Below, piece by piece: positions 36,599 to 46,125 of a stretch of DNA of 64,000 nt. Position numbers and translations under genes: made by a program. The stretch comes from Bifidobacterium bohemicum DSM 22767. Its GTDB lineage: Bacteria > Actinomycetota > Actinomycetes > Actinomycetales > Bifidobacteriaceae. The stretch spans positions 209,666 to 273,665 of the forward strand of contig NZ_JGYP01000005.1 in assembly GCF_000741525.1 (NCBI RefSeq), in the 5' to 3' direction. The number at the start of each line of letters is the position of its first letter. The first letter of the stretch is position 1. The notes under the pieces were generated by a model that was given only the letters and a program-made list of their open reading frames with translations, did not search any database and was not told where the DNA came from.

Positions 36599-37831
36599 AT
36601 GAAAATCGCCACCTTGACCCCTGACGTGAGCGGACTGGTCGACTGGCCATTATTGAGCCGTAATAAAAAGGCCGTCGTGACGGTGGGGACTTTCGACGGC
36701 ATGCACCGGGGGCATCAGGCCGTGGTACGGCGTGTGGTCGAGCTGGCGCGGGAGACCGACTCCTTCGCCGTGGCGGTGATGTTCGACCGGCGTCCGGCCA
36801 TGGTGCACGGGTATGCGGCGGCCCACGATGGGGCGGAGCCGCCGGCCGACTTACGTGACACGCAGGCCTTGACCTCCGTGCGACAGCGTCTGCGCATGCT
36901 CGACCACATGGGCGTGGATCATGCCCTCGTCGTGCACTATGATTGCGCATTCGCCGCCAAATCATTCCGGTTCTTCCTGGGGCAGCTGGTCGGCAGGCTC
37001 GGCATGCGCACGCTCGTGCTCGGCTCGGACGCGACCATGGGCGCCGGGCGCACGGGGGACATCAAGGCCATTCAGGCGTTGGCCGATAGCACCGGCGTCT
37101 TCGAGCTGGATGTGGTCGATGACCTCGGACCCGGGCACGTCCGCGTGCCCGCGCGCATCGATCCGGTCGCCCCGCCCGCGGACAAGCCGGGCGAGCCCGC
37201 CGACCCTCGCGAGAACATGAACAAGGCCGAATTGCGTGCATGGAGCAAGGCGAATCAGGGACACGAGGTTCGTGTGTGGAGCTCATCGAACGTCCGCTAC
37301 CTGTTGTCGCGCGGTTGCGTGAAGGCCGCGAATGAGGTTCTGGGCTACGCGCATGCCGTCGAAGGCGAGGTCGTCCACGGCGAACAGCGCGGTCGTACCA
37401 TCGGCTTCCCCACGGCCAACCTGACCACGGACGTGGAAGGCTACGTGCCTGTGGACGGCGTGTACGCCGGATGGCTCGTGGACCTCGGGCCGGTGGAACA
37501 GAAAGCCTCCGACGATTCGCATTCCGGCGGCTTTGACACCATCGGCTTCGACCGCGACCGGGCGCGCATGGCCACAGGGTCGCAGTGGCGCTGGCCGGCG
37601 GCGATCTCCATCGGCACCAAGCCGACCTATAGCGACGAAACCGGTATTGCCGACCGGGTCATCGAACCCTATTGCGTTACTCCTGACTGGCTGGAGCTTT
37701 ACGGTCATCGCGTGCGCGTCGAATTCGCGGGATTCCTGCGCCCGCAGATCAAGTTCTCCGGCACCGACGAGCTGAAGGCAGCGCTCAAGGACTACGCCGA
37801 ACAAACCCTTGCGATGACACGAAAAGACTAG
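36599..37831 (+). CDS. ribF: Bifunctional riboflavin kinase/FAD synthetase
   Basis: RibF phosphorylates riboflavin to FMN and adenylylates it to FAD. The N-terminal nucleotidyltransferase half shows VVTVGTFDGMHRGHQAVVRR (about residues 27-46); the C-terminal kinase half shows GEQRGRTIGFPTANLTTDVE. At 410 residues it is longer than the usual 310-340, with an extra proline/aspartate-rich segment around residues 190-215 and another near 300-335. The ATG has only a weak upstream purine tract. The gene converges on the ABC importer operon. Confidence 0.93.
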   Translation: MKIATLTPDVSGLVDWPLLSRNKKAVVTVGTFDGMHRGHQAVVRRVVELARETDSFAVAVMFDRRPAMVHGYAAAHDGAEPPADLRDTQALTSVRQRLRMLDHMGVDHALVVHYDCAFAAKSFRFFLGQLVGRLGMRTLVLGSDATMGAGRTGDIKAIQALADSTGVFELDVVDDLGPGHVRVPARIDPVAPPADKPGEPADPRENMNKAELRAWSKANQGHEVRVWSSSNVRYLLSRGCVKAANEVLGYAHAVEGEVVHGEQRGRTIGFPTANLTTDVEGYVPVDGVYAGWLVDLGPVEQKASDDSHSGGFDTIGFDRDRARMATGSQWRWPAAISIGTKPTYSDETGIADRVIEPYCVTPDWLELYGHRVRVEFAGFLRPQIKFSGTDELKAALKDYAEQTLAMTRKD

Positions 37832-37888
37832 GACATTCCATTCCGTAGACGCTACGTTGCTTCGGATCTCCACAAGCATACGGTGTAC

Positions 37889-37924
37889 TTTTCAGGAATG
37901 GTCGGATTTCGCGGTTCCTGAAAA
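37889..37924. terminator. Inverted repeat between convergent ribF and ABC genes
   Basis: TTTTCAGGAA and TTCCTGAAAA are perfect 10-base arms around a 16-base loop. On each strand the stem is flanked by A and T runs, as expected of a bidirectional terminator between converging genes. Confidence 0.6.
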
Positions 37925-38032
37925 TGAGCGTGGACGACGGAATCATCGAAAGCCCCTCAGGGAAAATGAAACGTCACGGCAGAAGCGTCCAGGGGAGGCC
38001 TCGATCACCGGTTTGCGCGGCTCTGCGTCGCT

Positions 38033-38935
38033 TCAGCGCTGACGGAAGTGGGCGAAGAAGTCCTGTGTGGCCGGGTCTTGCGACTCGTCCATCACCTCGC
38101 ACGGGGTGCCGTCCTCGGCGATGCTTCCGTTGCGCAGGAGCAGCACCCGGTCCGCGGCGTGGTGCGCGAACTCCATCTCGTGCGTCGCCATCAGGATCGT
38201 GGTGCCTTGGGTCTTGAGTTCGGTGACCAGTTCAAGCACCTCGCCCACCAGCATCGGGTCGAGCGCGGAAGTGATCTCGTCAAGCAACAGCAGTTCCGGG
38301 TCGGCCATGAGCGCACGGGCGATGGCGACACGCTGCTGCTGACCTCCCGAGAGCTGATCCGGGTAGGAATCGGCCTTGCCGTCCATGCCGATGCGTTTCA
38401 GGAGCACATGCGCCTTCGCTTCGGCGTCGTGGCGGTTCCAGTGATGCACCTTGATGGCGCCGAGTGTCACGTTCCTCAACACCGTCATGTGCGGGAACAG
38501 GTTGAACTGCTGGAAGACGACGCCGATGCGCGCCCGGCTTTCGTCCGCGTCCACGCGCGGATCGGTGATGTCGGTGCCGTTGAGCATGATCTGCCCGTCA
38601 TCCACGCGCTCCAAGAGGTTGATGCATTTCATCAGGGTGGACTTGCCTGAGCCGGAGGGGCCGAGCAGAGCCACCACCTGATGGGCGCGAATGTCGAATG
38701 ACACGCCATGCAGAACATGGTTCGCGCCGTAGGACTTGCATATGTTGCGCACCTGTAGCACCGTTTTTGCGTCGTCCTGGTCGCATGGTGGTTGCTTGGG
38801 TTCGGCGAGCGTCGTCGCCAGGGTGGTAGCGGTCATGTCTGCTGTTTTCGTTGTGGATGTCATGTTTGGGGATGCGGTAACGGTGCCGCCATCGGTGGTC
38901 TTTTTCGTCTGCATTGGTCGTGTCGTCTCGCTCAT
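38033..38935 (-). CDS. Polar amino acid ABC transporter, ATP-binding protein
   Basis: The 300-residue protein carries Walker A GPSGSGKST, the Q loop, the signature LSGGQQQRVAIARAL, Walker B LLLLDEITSALDP and the switch histidine in MATHEMEFA, the pattern of GlnQ/HisP-type ATPases. About 60 threonine-rich residues precede the domain; a shorter start is possible but none has a clear ribosome binding site. Its start overlaps the end of the permease gene by four bases, so both are one operon. Confidence 0.92.
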   Translation of the reverse strand: MSETTRPMQTKKTTDGGTVTASPNMTSTTKTADMTATTLATTLAEPKQPPCDQDDAKTVLQVRNICKSYGANHVLHGVSFDIRAHQVVALLGPSGSGKSTLMKCINLLERVDDGQIMLNGTDITDPRVDADESRARIGVVFQQFNLFPHMTVLRNVTLGAIKVHHWNRHDAEAKAHVLLKRIGMDGKADSYPDQLSGGQQQRVAIARALMADPELLLLDEITSALDPMLVGEVLELVTELKTQGTTILMATHEMEFAHHAADRVLLLRNGSIAEDGTPCEVMDESQDPATQDFFAHFRQR

Positions 38936-39789
38936 ACCGCGCCTCCGCTCTGCTCACGTCGCCGCAGCCGCGCCGAATACCAGTCGTTGAGGATGATGAA
39001 CGGCACGCTCAACAGAATGAACAGAAGGCTGGCCACTACATACGGGGTGAAGTTATATGAGGTCGAAACATCGATCTGTGCGGCGCGCACCGCATCCACG
39101 ACGCCAAGCACCGAAATAAGCCCGACGTCCTTCTGCATGGAGATGAAATCGTTCATGAGGGCGGGGGCGACCTTGCGCAGCGCCTGGGGGATGATGACCA
39201 TGCGTATCGTCTGACCGCTCGTGAGTCCCAGCGAACGTGCCGAGGCCCGTTGCGAGGGATGCACGTCCTCGAAGCCCGCGCGCAGCACCTCGCCGATATA
39301 CGCCGAATATGACATGACAACCGCCACCGTGCCAAGAAGCGCCGCCGGAATGCGGCCGAAGATGCCCAGCCCCGGTATGCCGAACCCGATCAGGTAGAGC
39401 ACCACGATCATGGGGATGCCGCGCATGACAGTGGTGTATAGCGCCGCGAGCGCCCGCAACGGGAACAGCACGGCGGAGGTGCTGGTGCGGATCATCGCCA
39501 GCAGTGTGCCGAAGACGGCGACGCCGATTACCGCGAAGAAGAGCACCTGCACGTTGACCCACAGTCCCTTGAGAACGTCGGGGAACGACTTGACGAAATA
39601 GTGCCATGAGAAGAAGGACTGCTGTACACGCGGCCAGCCCGGGGAAAGTTTCAGTCCCACCACGATCAGCGCCACCAGAACCAGCGTGCTCACGATGCTT
39701 GTGGCCACTGATTTAAGCGACTGGCGCTTTCGGTAAAGCCGTCGGTCGATTTCGACCTGACTCGGCGTGGTCGTTTCCTTCGTGGTCAT
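38932..39789 (-). CDS. Polar amino acid ABC transporter, permease
   Basis: The 285-residue membrane protein has five or six hydrophobic segments and the HisM/GlnP-type permease block (GTVAVVMSYSAYIGEVLRAG, then VHPSQRASARSLGLTSGQT), whose EAA-like loop docks onto the ATPase. It forms the channel for the substrate delivered by the binding protein encoded upstream at 40049-40924. Confidence 0.92.
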   Translation of the reverse strand: MTTKETTTPSQVEIDRRLYRKRQSLKSVATSIVSTLVLVALIVVGLKLSPGWPRVQQSFFSWHYFVKSFPDVLKGLWVNVQVLFFAVIGVAVFGTLLAMIRTSTSAVLFPLRALAALYTTVMRGIPMIVVLYLIGFGIPGLGIFGRIPAALLGTVAVVMSYSAYIGEVLRAGFEDVHPSQRASARSLGLTSGQTIRMVIIPQALRKVAPALMNDFISMQKDVGLISVLGVVDAVRAAQIDVSTSYNFTPYVVASLLFILLSVPFIILNDWYSARLRRREQSGGAV

Positions 39790-40048
39790 AGGCGGTATGT
39801 CGATTCGTTGGGTGGGGTTGATGGGGACGGGTTCTAGTATATAAGCCGCCGTAAACGAGACTCGTAAGCGGCGACGACATGCCGGCCGGGCATGATGATT
39901 ACGGCGACGACGAGCCTGGTCTATTATGCCTAAGGTTTCCGCGCTCGTCCGATCCGACGGAATCCGACCCCATTGATGCGGTTTAAGGGGGCGACTGTGT
40001 TTGACGACGCCGAACGCAGTCGCATTGATATCTGAACGGAGGATCTGG

Positions 40049-40924
40049 CTATTTCAGGACCGGCACATCGGTGGTGTATTCCGCAAGCCACTGTTTCTGC
40101 AACTTGTCGAGCGTGCCGTCCTTCTTCATGGCATTGAGCGCCTTGGTGACTGTGGGTGTGAGCTTGGAGCCTTTGGGTAGCACGAAACCGGTTCCCTCGG
40201 GATCGTCCGAGCCGGGAATCTGGCCGACGACCATGGCGTCCTTGACCTGATTCTCCTTGACCATGTCCTTGGCCGTGGGTGTGTCGAGCACTATGGCGTC
40301 GATCTGGTCCGCGTCAAGAGCCTGGGCCAGGGCGGCGTTGTCGTTGAAGGTCTTGATGTCGTCTTTGACCTTGGACTTGGCGAAGTCGTAGCTGGTCGAA
40401 CCCACCATCGCGCCCACCGTAGCCGGCTTGAACTCCGAGAGCTTGGTGGCCTTGGCGTATTTCGAATCCTTGCGCGTCAGAATGGACTGCTTCACGTTGT
40501 AATAGCTGGGGGAGAAGTCGACGGCCTGCTTGCGTTCGGGCGTGATGCTGTACTGCTGGATGTTGAGGTCCCAGTCCTTGGTACCCGGAGTGGTGGCGTC
40601 CTCGAACGAGGTACGCACCCATTTGACATGGCTTTTGTCGAAGCCGAGTCGATTGGCCAGTTCGTAGGAGATGGCGGCCTCGTAGCCTTTGCCGCTTTCG
40701 GGTTTGTTGTCGAGGACCCACGGCGAGTAGGCGGGCTGCCCGGTGGCGATGGTAAGGGTGCCCGACTTGACCGTCTGACTCTTCACGTCATTGGCATCGG
40801 AGGACGTCGCATTGCCGTCGGAGGCGCCGCCGCAGCCCGTAGCCAGCGGGATCATGGCGATGGTCAGAGCCGTCGCGGCCAGGCGGGTCAGTCCCCGTTT
40901 ATTGAACAACTGCACGAATGACAT
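40049..40924 (-). CDS. Polar amino acid ABC transporter, substrate-binding lipoprotein
   Basis: The 291-residue family 3 solute-binding protein begins with a lipoprotein signal peptide ending in PLATGC (lipid-modified C31). The mature part has GTLTIATGQPAYSPWVLDNK and the IQQYSITPERKQAVDFSPSY motif common to amino acid receptors. AAAGGA before the ATG at 40924 supports this start over an upstream one. It leads the three-gene importer operon; the exact amino acid is unknown. Confidence 0.92.
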   Translation of the reverse strand: MSFVQLFNKRGLTRLAATALTIAMIPLATGCGGASDGNATSSDANDVKSQTVKSGTLTIATGQPAYSPWVLDNKPESGKGYEAAISYELANRLGFDKSHVKWVRTSFEDATTPGTKDWDLNIQQYSITPERKQAVDFSPSYYNVKQSILTRKDSKYAKATKLSEFKPATVGAMVGSTSYDFAKSKVKDDIKTFNDNAALAQALDADQIDAIVLDTPTAKDMVKENQVKDAMVVGQIPGSDDPEGTGFVLPKGSKLTPTVTKALNAMKKDGTLDKLQKQWLAEYTTDVPVLK

Positions 40925-41301
40925 GGTAGGTCCTTTCTGTTCGACGTCGACCCGATCTGCTTGAAATGCGTTACGCGCGCCTAAGGCGTGCGGTTGTGGG
41001 TCCAAACGAGATTCATGCTACCGTCACCGCTCTACGGTATGAAGTCTTCGCCTGATTTTCCAGGTGTGTTCGGGTCCGGGACGGAGGACGAGTGACGGGG
41101 GATCTGGGCAAGCACCGGGCCGTGGGTGGCTCGGAGGTGCGTCCGGTAAGTCGGCGTACCTGCGGATTTCCTCGTGGATTCCCTGCGGTTTTTTCTACGG
41201 GTCGCTATGTGGCCCAACGGCCGGGACGGCATTCACCCAGGTCCTTTCGGCTACTGGCGACATGGACGCGGAAGGCACGGCGTTCCTAAAACGGTTCCGT
41301 G
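40925..41301. other. Spacer between radA and the ABC importer operon
   Basis: No gene is supported. The importer promoter on the minus strand should lie here. Nothing resembling a T-box or other known riboswitch could be picked out by eye. Confidence 0.4.
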
Positions 41302-42723
41302 TTATCTTCGGGACAGCCCCAACGCTCCAAGGGCGTCCAACAGAGACGAAACTTCCACAATCTCAAGCCCCCGCACCGCCTTGAGTTTGCGGCGTGTGCG
41401 GTTCGTGGGCACCACCGCCCGCGTGAAGCCAAGGCGGCCAGCTTCCGAAAGGCGTCGGGCCAACTGTGGCACGGGCCGGACCTGCCCGGTCAGGGAGATT
41501 TCACCAATGGCGCAGGTGGTGCGTGCGATGGGTCTGGCGATGGTGGCGCTCGCGAGTGCGGCCACGATGGCCAGATCGCATGCCGGCTCTTTGGCGAGTC
41601 CTCCGGCGATCGTAGAGACGTAGAGGTCGTTGGACAGAAGATTGACGCGGCCGTGGCGGTAGAGTACCGCGGACAGCATGGCCAGACGGTTGGCTTCGAT
41701 GCCGTTGGTGTTGCGCCTTGGGGTCGGCAGAACCGACTTGGTGACCAGCGCCTGCACCTCGATCGGCAAACTGCGGTGCCCATCGAGAGTGAAGGTGACG
41801 CAGGTTCCCTCGACGGGGGCGTCCTCGGTCGAAAGGAACAGTCCTGATGGGTCCGCCACCTCTTCGATTCCCTCGCCGCTCATGTCGAAGCAGCCCACCT
41901 CATCGGTGGGGCCAAAGCGGTTTTTAGCCGCATGTAGTAGGCGTAGAGCCGTCTGGGCGTCGCCTTCGAACTGGCAGACCACGTCCACCAGGTGTTCGAG
42001 AGTGCGCGGCCCGGCGATGGTGCCGTCCTTGGTCACGTGACCTACCAGCATGACCGGGATGTCGAGCGTCTTGGCTGTGTCGATCAGGGCGCTGGCCACC
42101 TCGCGCACCTGTGTGGAGCCTCCGGAGATGCCATCGACCTCCTGCGAGACGATGGTCTGGGCCGAGTCCACGATGGCCAGGACCGGCTTCTCCTGTTCGA
42201 TCAGAGCCAGCACCGTGGCCAGATCCGTGGTCGCCGCAAGCAGCAGGTTGGGTTCCATGGCGTTGACGCGGCTGGCGCGCATACGCACCTGCGCCTGCGA
42301 TTCCTCGCCGGAGACATAGAGGACGGATCTGCCGGCATCCCCTCGTGCGACGTTGCCTGCCGTCTCAAGCAGGAGCGTAGATTTGCCGATGCCCGGCTCG
42401 CCGGCCACCAAGGTCACCGAACCCGGCACGATGCCGCCGCCGAGCACGCGATTGAATTCGTCGAAGCCTGTCGCGATCCGCGTGACGCTGTCGGTCGAAA
42501 CCTCGGTCACCGGCTTTGCGGCCGCGCTGCCTATGGCCAGTCCGTTCACAGCCTGCGTGCGTGAGGTGCGCCCGGGTGCCGCTGTGCGTGAGGCCGCGGC
42601 TGGGCGTGCCTCATGAAACTCTTCAAGCGTGCCCCATGAGCCGCATGAGGGGCAGCGTCCGTACCATTTCGTGCCGTTCCAGCCGCATTCCGAGCAGACG
42701 TATTGCGTCGAGTTCTTCGCCAT
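41302..42723 (-). CDS. radA: DNA repair protein RadA (Sms)
   Basis: The 473-residue protein has an N-terminal zinc finger (CSECGWNGTKWYGRCPSC), a RecA-like ATPase with Walker A GEPGIGKST, the RadA-specific KNRFGPTDEVG motif, and a C-terminal Lon-like domain. It is a DnaB-type helicase that promotes branch migration during recombinational repair. The ATG at 42723 (MAKNST) is the usual start; ten further upstream residues are possible but unlike the family. Confidence 0.95.
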   Translation of the reverse strand: MAKNSTQYVCSECGWNGTKWYGRCPSCGSWGTLEEFHEARPAAASRTAAPGRTSRTQAVNGLAIGSAAAKPVTEVSTDSVTRIATGFDEFNRVLGGGIVPGSVTLVAGEPGIGKSTLLLETAGNVARGDAGRSVLYVSGEESQAQVRMRASRVNAMEPNLLLAATTDLATVLALIEQEKPVLAIVDSAQTIVSQEVDGISGGSTQVREVASALIDTAKTLDIPVMLVGHVTKDGTIAGPRTLEHLVDVVCQFEGDAQTALRLLHAAKNRFGPTDEVGCFDMSGEGIEEVADPSGLFLSTEDAPVEGTCVTFTLDGHRSLPIEVQALVTKSVLPTPRRNTNGIEANRLAMLSAVLYRHGRVNLLSNDLYVSTIAGGLAKEPACDLAIVAALASATIARPIARTTCAIGEISLTGQVRPVPQLARRLSEAGRLGFTRAVVPTNRTRRKLKAVRGLEIVEVSSLLDALGALGLSRR

Positions 42724-42899
42724 GGTGTCGACGCTACAGATTTTAACGGACAAATGCTCCCGGTAGATGCTCCCGGTAGACGTTGCTGGCAGACGTTGCT
42801 GAAAGCCTTACCGGGAGGCGTTTCCGGCAAACGTCATGGCCGGCCCGATCTGCCGCCTTGTCCGTATCCAGCGTCAGCCCGATGTGGAATAATCGAGCC

Positions 42900-43511
42900 A
42901 TGTCTTCAGTTGAAAAAACTTCGTCCCACGGTAAGCTTTTGGTCGTCGTGGCAGCGGCGGCGGCCGTCATCGTCGTTGCCCTGCTTTCGGCCTTCATCTG
43001 GCCAGGATGGGCGTTGAGCCATTCGAATGCGCCCGCTCCCGACCCACAGACGAACGTCAAGGCGGAGCCAGCCACTCCGTCGATCAAGGCGAAGGATCTG
43101 CCCAAGGACGCCACCGCCTTACTGAAGGCAATGCCCGACAACGTTTTGAACTATGCGCGCACGGAGGCCGTTCCCAGTGCCGAGTGGACCGCCACTTCAC
43201 CGCTCGAGGAATACACGCTGACCTATTCGACCGGCGATGAGACGCAGAACATCACGCTTATCGTGGCCCAGTGGCCGAACCAAAACGGTGCAAAGTCGCA
43301 GTACACCGCGCTTACCGGCGCGCTCAAGGGGGACGATATCAGCACCGGTCCGGTCAAGGTCTCCGGCAATACGACCGGTGAGTTCGTCATGAAAACGGCG
43401 GGCAAAAAAGGCAAGGAGGCGGTTGCGGTCTCGCAAAACGACACGGTCGTGTTCCAGGCGACCGGCCCCAAGAAGGAAATCGTACGCTTTTTCGGCAAGT
43501 TCCCGCTGTAG
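42900..43511 (+). CDS. Membrane-anchored protein of unknown function
   Basis: This 203-residue protein has a short cytoplasmic N-terminus, one hydrophobic segment (LLVVVAAAAAVIVVALLSAF, residues 13-32) and an extracytoplasmic part with no recognised family. The external part is polar with many beta-prone stretches (EYTLTYSTGDETQNITLIVA). AATAAT at 42888-42893 ends six bases before the ATG without a Shine-Dalgarno sequence, which fits a leaderless mRNA. It is divergent from radA. Confidence 0.7.
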   Translation: MSSVEKTSSHGKLLVVVAAAAAVIVVALLSAFIWPGWALSHSNAPAPDPQTNVKAEPATPSIKAKDLPKDATALLKAMPDNVLNYARTEAVPSAEWTATSPLEEYTLTYSTGDETQNITLIVAQWPNQNGAKSQYTALTGALKGDDISTGPVKVSGNTTGEFVMKTAGKKGKEAVAVSQNDTVVFQATGPKKEIVRFFGKFPL

Positions 43512-43650
43512 ACGTCGCAAAAGCCGTTGCGGAACCATGTCCGATGCAATGCGGCAAGGATGGTTCCTGCGCGGCGTGGCGCGGTAAGTCGTCTTGGGTG
43601 TGTATCATTGGGCGAGTTGCATACGTTTAGTCAAGGATGGGAGGCTTCAG

Positions 43651-43740
43651 ATGGGTTCGGTCATCAAGAAGCGCCGCAAGCGGATGAGTAAGAAGAAGCA
43701 CCGCAAAATGCTGCGTAAGACTCGTCATCAGCGCAAGTAG
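43651..43740 (+). CDS. bS22-like small ribosomal protein (AURKAIP1/COX24 domain)
   Basis: The 29-residue, extremely basic product (MGSVIKKRRKRMSKKKHRKM then LRKTRHQRK) matches the short actinobacterial protein annotated as an AURKAIP1/COX24 domain protein, described as bS22 in mycobacterial ribosomes. GGGAGG precedes the ATG. It is encoded alone, between the membrane protein gene and tpx. Confidence 0.9.
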   Translation: MGSVIKKRRKRMSKKKHRKMLRKTRHQRK

Positions 43741-44155
43741 TGGCGTTGAGTCATCAACTCTTCGTAAGGGGGCTCGGAATCGCAAGGTTCCGGGTCTCTT
43801 GCATTTTTATCCAAAGAGCCTCAATGAGCTGAAACGCCGGCCGAAAAGCGGCATCGAACGAACTGCGTCCCGGAATGGGCCTGTATGCGTCTTCGTCATT
43901 CCCGGGTCAGTCGAAAGCGATATTCGAGCAAAGGCTGTCGTGGGCTTCGCTGTTCGTCAGAGGCCTCTTCTCGTAGGTCTGGGCTTGTTGTCCCGCCCCG
44001 CGCCGACAAGCTCTTCGGGATTGGCCGTCCGCAAACCTTGCCGTCGGGTCGTCCAAACGTCGCTACGAGCGCACGTTCGACGCCAATTCCGTCATTCCGT
44101 CGCCGTCGAGCGCAATCGGCTGGCGAGTCGTGGCATTCCGTGGGACGATTGTGGA
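43741..44155. other. Spacer between the bS22-like gene and tpx
   Basis: No gene is supported. An in-frame extension of tpx back to 43799 lacks family similarity and is not used. A loose hairpin follows the bS22-like gene near 43765-43800. Confidence 0.4.
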
Positions 44156-44662
44156 ATGGCACAGATAACGTTAAACGGTAATCCCACACATACCGTAGGC
44201 AATTTGCCTGAAGTGGGCTCCGTGGCCCCATCGTTCAGCTTGAGCGATGCCGATCTCAACGATTTCGACTCGACCCGGTTCAAGGGCCGCCGCCTCGTGC
44301 TCAACATTTTCCCGTCGGTCGACACCGACGTGTGTTCCATGTCGGTGCGTCGGTTCAACCAGATGGCCGACGAGCTTGAAGGCGTCACCGTGGTTTGCGT
44401 CTCCAGGGACCTTCCCTTCGCGCTGGGACGTTTCTGTGGCGCCAACGGCATCGAGAACGTGGTGGTGGGTTCGGCCTTCCGCTCGTCTTTCGGTGAGGAT
44501 TACGGCGTCACGATTACCGACGGCGGCATGAAGGGCCTGCTGTCGCGAGCCGTGGTCATCATCGGCAGCGATGGCAGGGTGGCTTATGTCCAGCAGGTGC
44601 CGGAAATCGGTACCGAGCCGGACTATGACGCCGCCCGAAAGGCCATTGAATCGCTGAAATAG
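44156..44662 (+). CDS. tpx: Thiol peroxidase
   Basis: Tpx reduces hydrogen and alkyl peroxides using thioredoxin. The 168-residue protein has the peroxidatic cysteine in SVDTDVCSMSVRRFN (C60) and the resolving cysteine in GRFCGAN (C94), the atypical two-cysteine arrangement. The length fits the family. It matters for an anaerobe with few oxygen defences. A perfect inverted repeat follows and serves both tpx and the convergent rpiA. Confidence 0.95.
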   Translation: MAQITLNGNPTHTVGNLPEVGSVAPSFSLSDADLNDFDSTRFKGRRLVLNIFPSVDTDVCSMSVRRFNQMADELEGVTVVCVSRDLPFALGRFCGANGIENVVVGSAFRSSFGEDYGVTITDGGMKGLLSRAVVIIGSDGRVAYVQQVPEIGTEPDYDAARKAIESLK

Positions 44663-44826
44663 CATTTTGCTTGCTGTTCATTTCGCGGCATGTTGAGCGT
44701 CCGTCGTGTGGAGGCGTGAATGCAAGACCGATGGAATCCGGCCGTCCTGGTGCGCATACTTCTCGGGTACGGCGTCAATGCGCCTGCGGAATGGTCTGGC
44801 GCCGATAAGGCTTGCGAATCATGACA

Positions 44827-44873
44827 TAACGAATTGGCATCCGAACATTGGGTGCTCGGATGCCAATTCGTTA
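44827..44873. terminator. Bidirectional terminator between tpx and rpiA
   Basis: Two perfect 18-base arms (TAACGAATTGGCATCCGA and its reverse complement) enclose an 11-base loop. The flanking TTA and TAA bases give short T tails on each strand. Confidence 0.75.
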
Positions 44874-44911
44874 TTACCGTCTGTCTGAGAAGGGGATGGC
44901 TTTGATGTGTA

Positions 44912-45610
44912 TTATTCCTCGGACTTGGTCAGTATGCGCGGCCCGTTCGGATCACCGACGATAACCGTGTTGACGCGTCCAAGGAACAGGCCGGTCTCAA
45001 CCACGCCAACCATATTGATCAGGTCTTCGGCCAGGTCCTTGGGTTGGTCGATGCGACCCATATGCAGGTCGATGATCAGGTTGTTCTCGTCTGTGCGCAC
45101 CGGCCGGCCTTCGGCATCAAGGCGCAGCACGGGCTTATAGCCCTTGTCCTCGAGACGCTTGAGCACATGTTTGGCGCCGAAGGGGATGACCTCGACCGGC
45201 AGCGGGAACGCGCCGATGGTGTCGACCACCTTGGACTCGTCGACGATCCACACGTTCCTGTGCGAGGCCTCGTTCACGATTTTCTCCCAGAGCAGGGCCG
45301 CGCCGCCGCCCTTGATGCCGTTGAAGTTCTTGTCCACCTCATCGGCCCCGTCGATGGTCAGGTCGACGTCGTTCACGTCGTCGATGTCCACGATTCTGAT
45401 TCCGTAGCCTTCGGCTTGTTCGGCAGTACGGCGTGAAGTGGTCACGCCCGTGAACCGAAGGGCTTCCTCCTGAGTGCGTCGCCCGAGCTCATCCACAAGG
45501 AACCGCACTGTCGACCCGGTGCCCAGCCCTACTACCATGCCGTCCTTGACCAGTTTCGCGCCCTCGATGCCAGCGGCCTTCTTCAGTGCATCCTGCTGAG
45601 CCTTGTCCAT
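44912..45610 (-). CDS. rpiA: Ribose-5-phosphate isomerase A
   Basis: RpiA interconverts ribose 5-phosphate and ribulose 5-phosphate, which feeds the bifid shunt's pentose part. The 232-residue protein has GLGTGSTVRFLVDELG (around residues 28-43), the DGADEVD motif with its catalytic acids and KGGGAALLWEKIV. AAAGGAAG before the ATG at 45610 fixes the start; an upstream in-frame start would add 29 unlike residues. Confidence 0.96.
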   Translation of the reverse strand: MDKAQQDALKKAAGIEGAKLVKDGMVVGLGTGSTVRFLVDELGRRTQEEALRFTGVTTSRRTAEQAEGYGIRIVDIDDVNDVDLTIDGADEVDKNFNGIKGGGAALLWEKIVNEASHRNVWIVDESKVVDTIGAFPLPVEVIPFGAKHVLKRLEDKGYKPVLRLDAEGRPVRTDENNLIIDLHMGRIDQPKDLAEDLINMVGVVETGLFLGRVNTVIVGDPNGPRILTKSEE

Positions 45611-46125
45611 TGTACTTCCTTTCGCGGTTACTTGGCTTTGCCTCGGGTAGGTAAGGGGGGCGGGGCCATCGCCTGCCTCGCCCTGTCTTGCGGCCAAAGC
45701 CGACTCTACCGGTCACGCGGATATTGTGTTACGCTATGACCGACGCTTATATCATTCTACCGTTATTCGCCTACTTTCGCCGGTTGGGGGTGCGGTGGCA
45801 AACCGCGTCCGGTTTTCCTGAGCCTCAGGGCAGTTCTCAATGTTGCCGCGCAAACCGGCGTCATCTTCCGATGATGTGGCTTTTACTTACTGAGCATCGT
45901 CCAAACGGCTCAAGTGACTCGCAGACCGACGAAAACGCGGGATAGCCTGATGGTCCGTTCGACTGACGGATGCGGTCGGCTTAAGGACGGTCAGTCGTAT
46001 CCGTTCTTGCGCAAAACACAGATATCGTAAAACTTACCGGAGGCGTGACGAAAACCTGGATCCGGCATATCGTCGTGCCTCCGGTCCGGACTCGACCGGC
46101 GCTGCGCATGGTCGCGTTTTGCGGA
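45611..46125. other. Intergenic region between rpiA and the RNase H gene
   Basis: No gene is supported in these 515 bases. The rpiA promoter should lie near its left end. No clear repeat or terminator was found. Confidence 0.4.

Noticed and set aside
44092..44665. Minus-strand frames opposite tpx
   Set aside because: They overlap a certain gene with both catalytic cysteines and have no motifs of their own.
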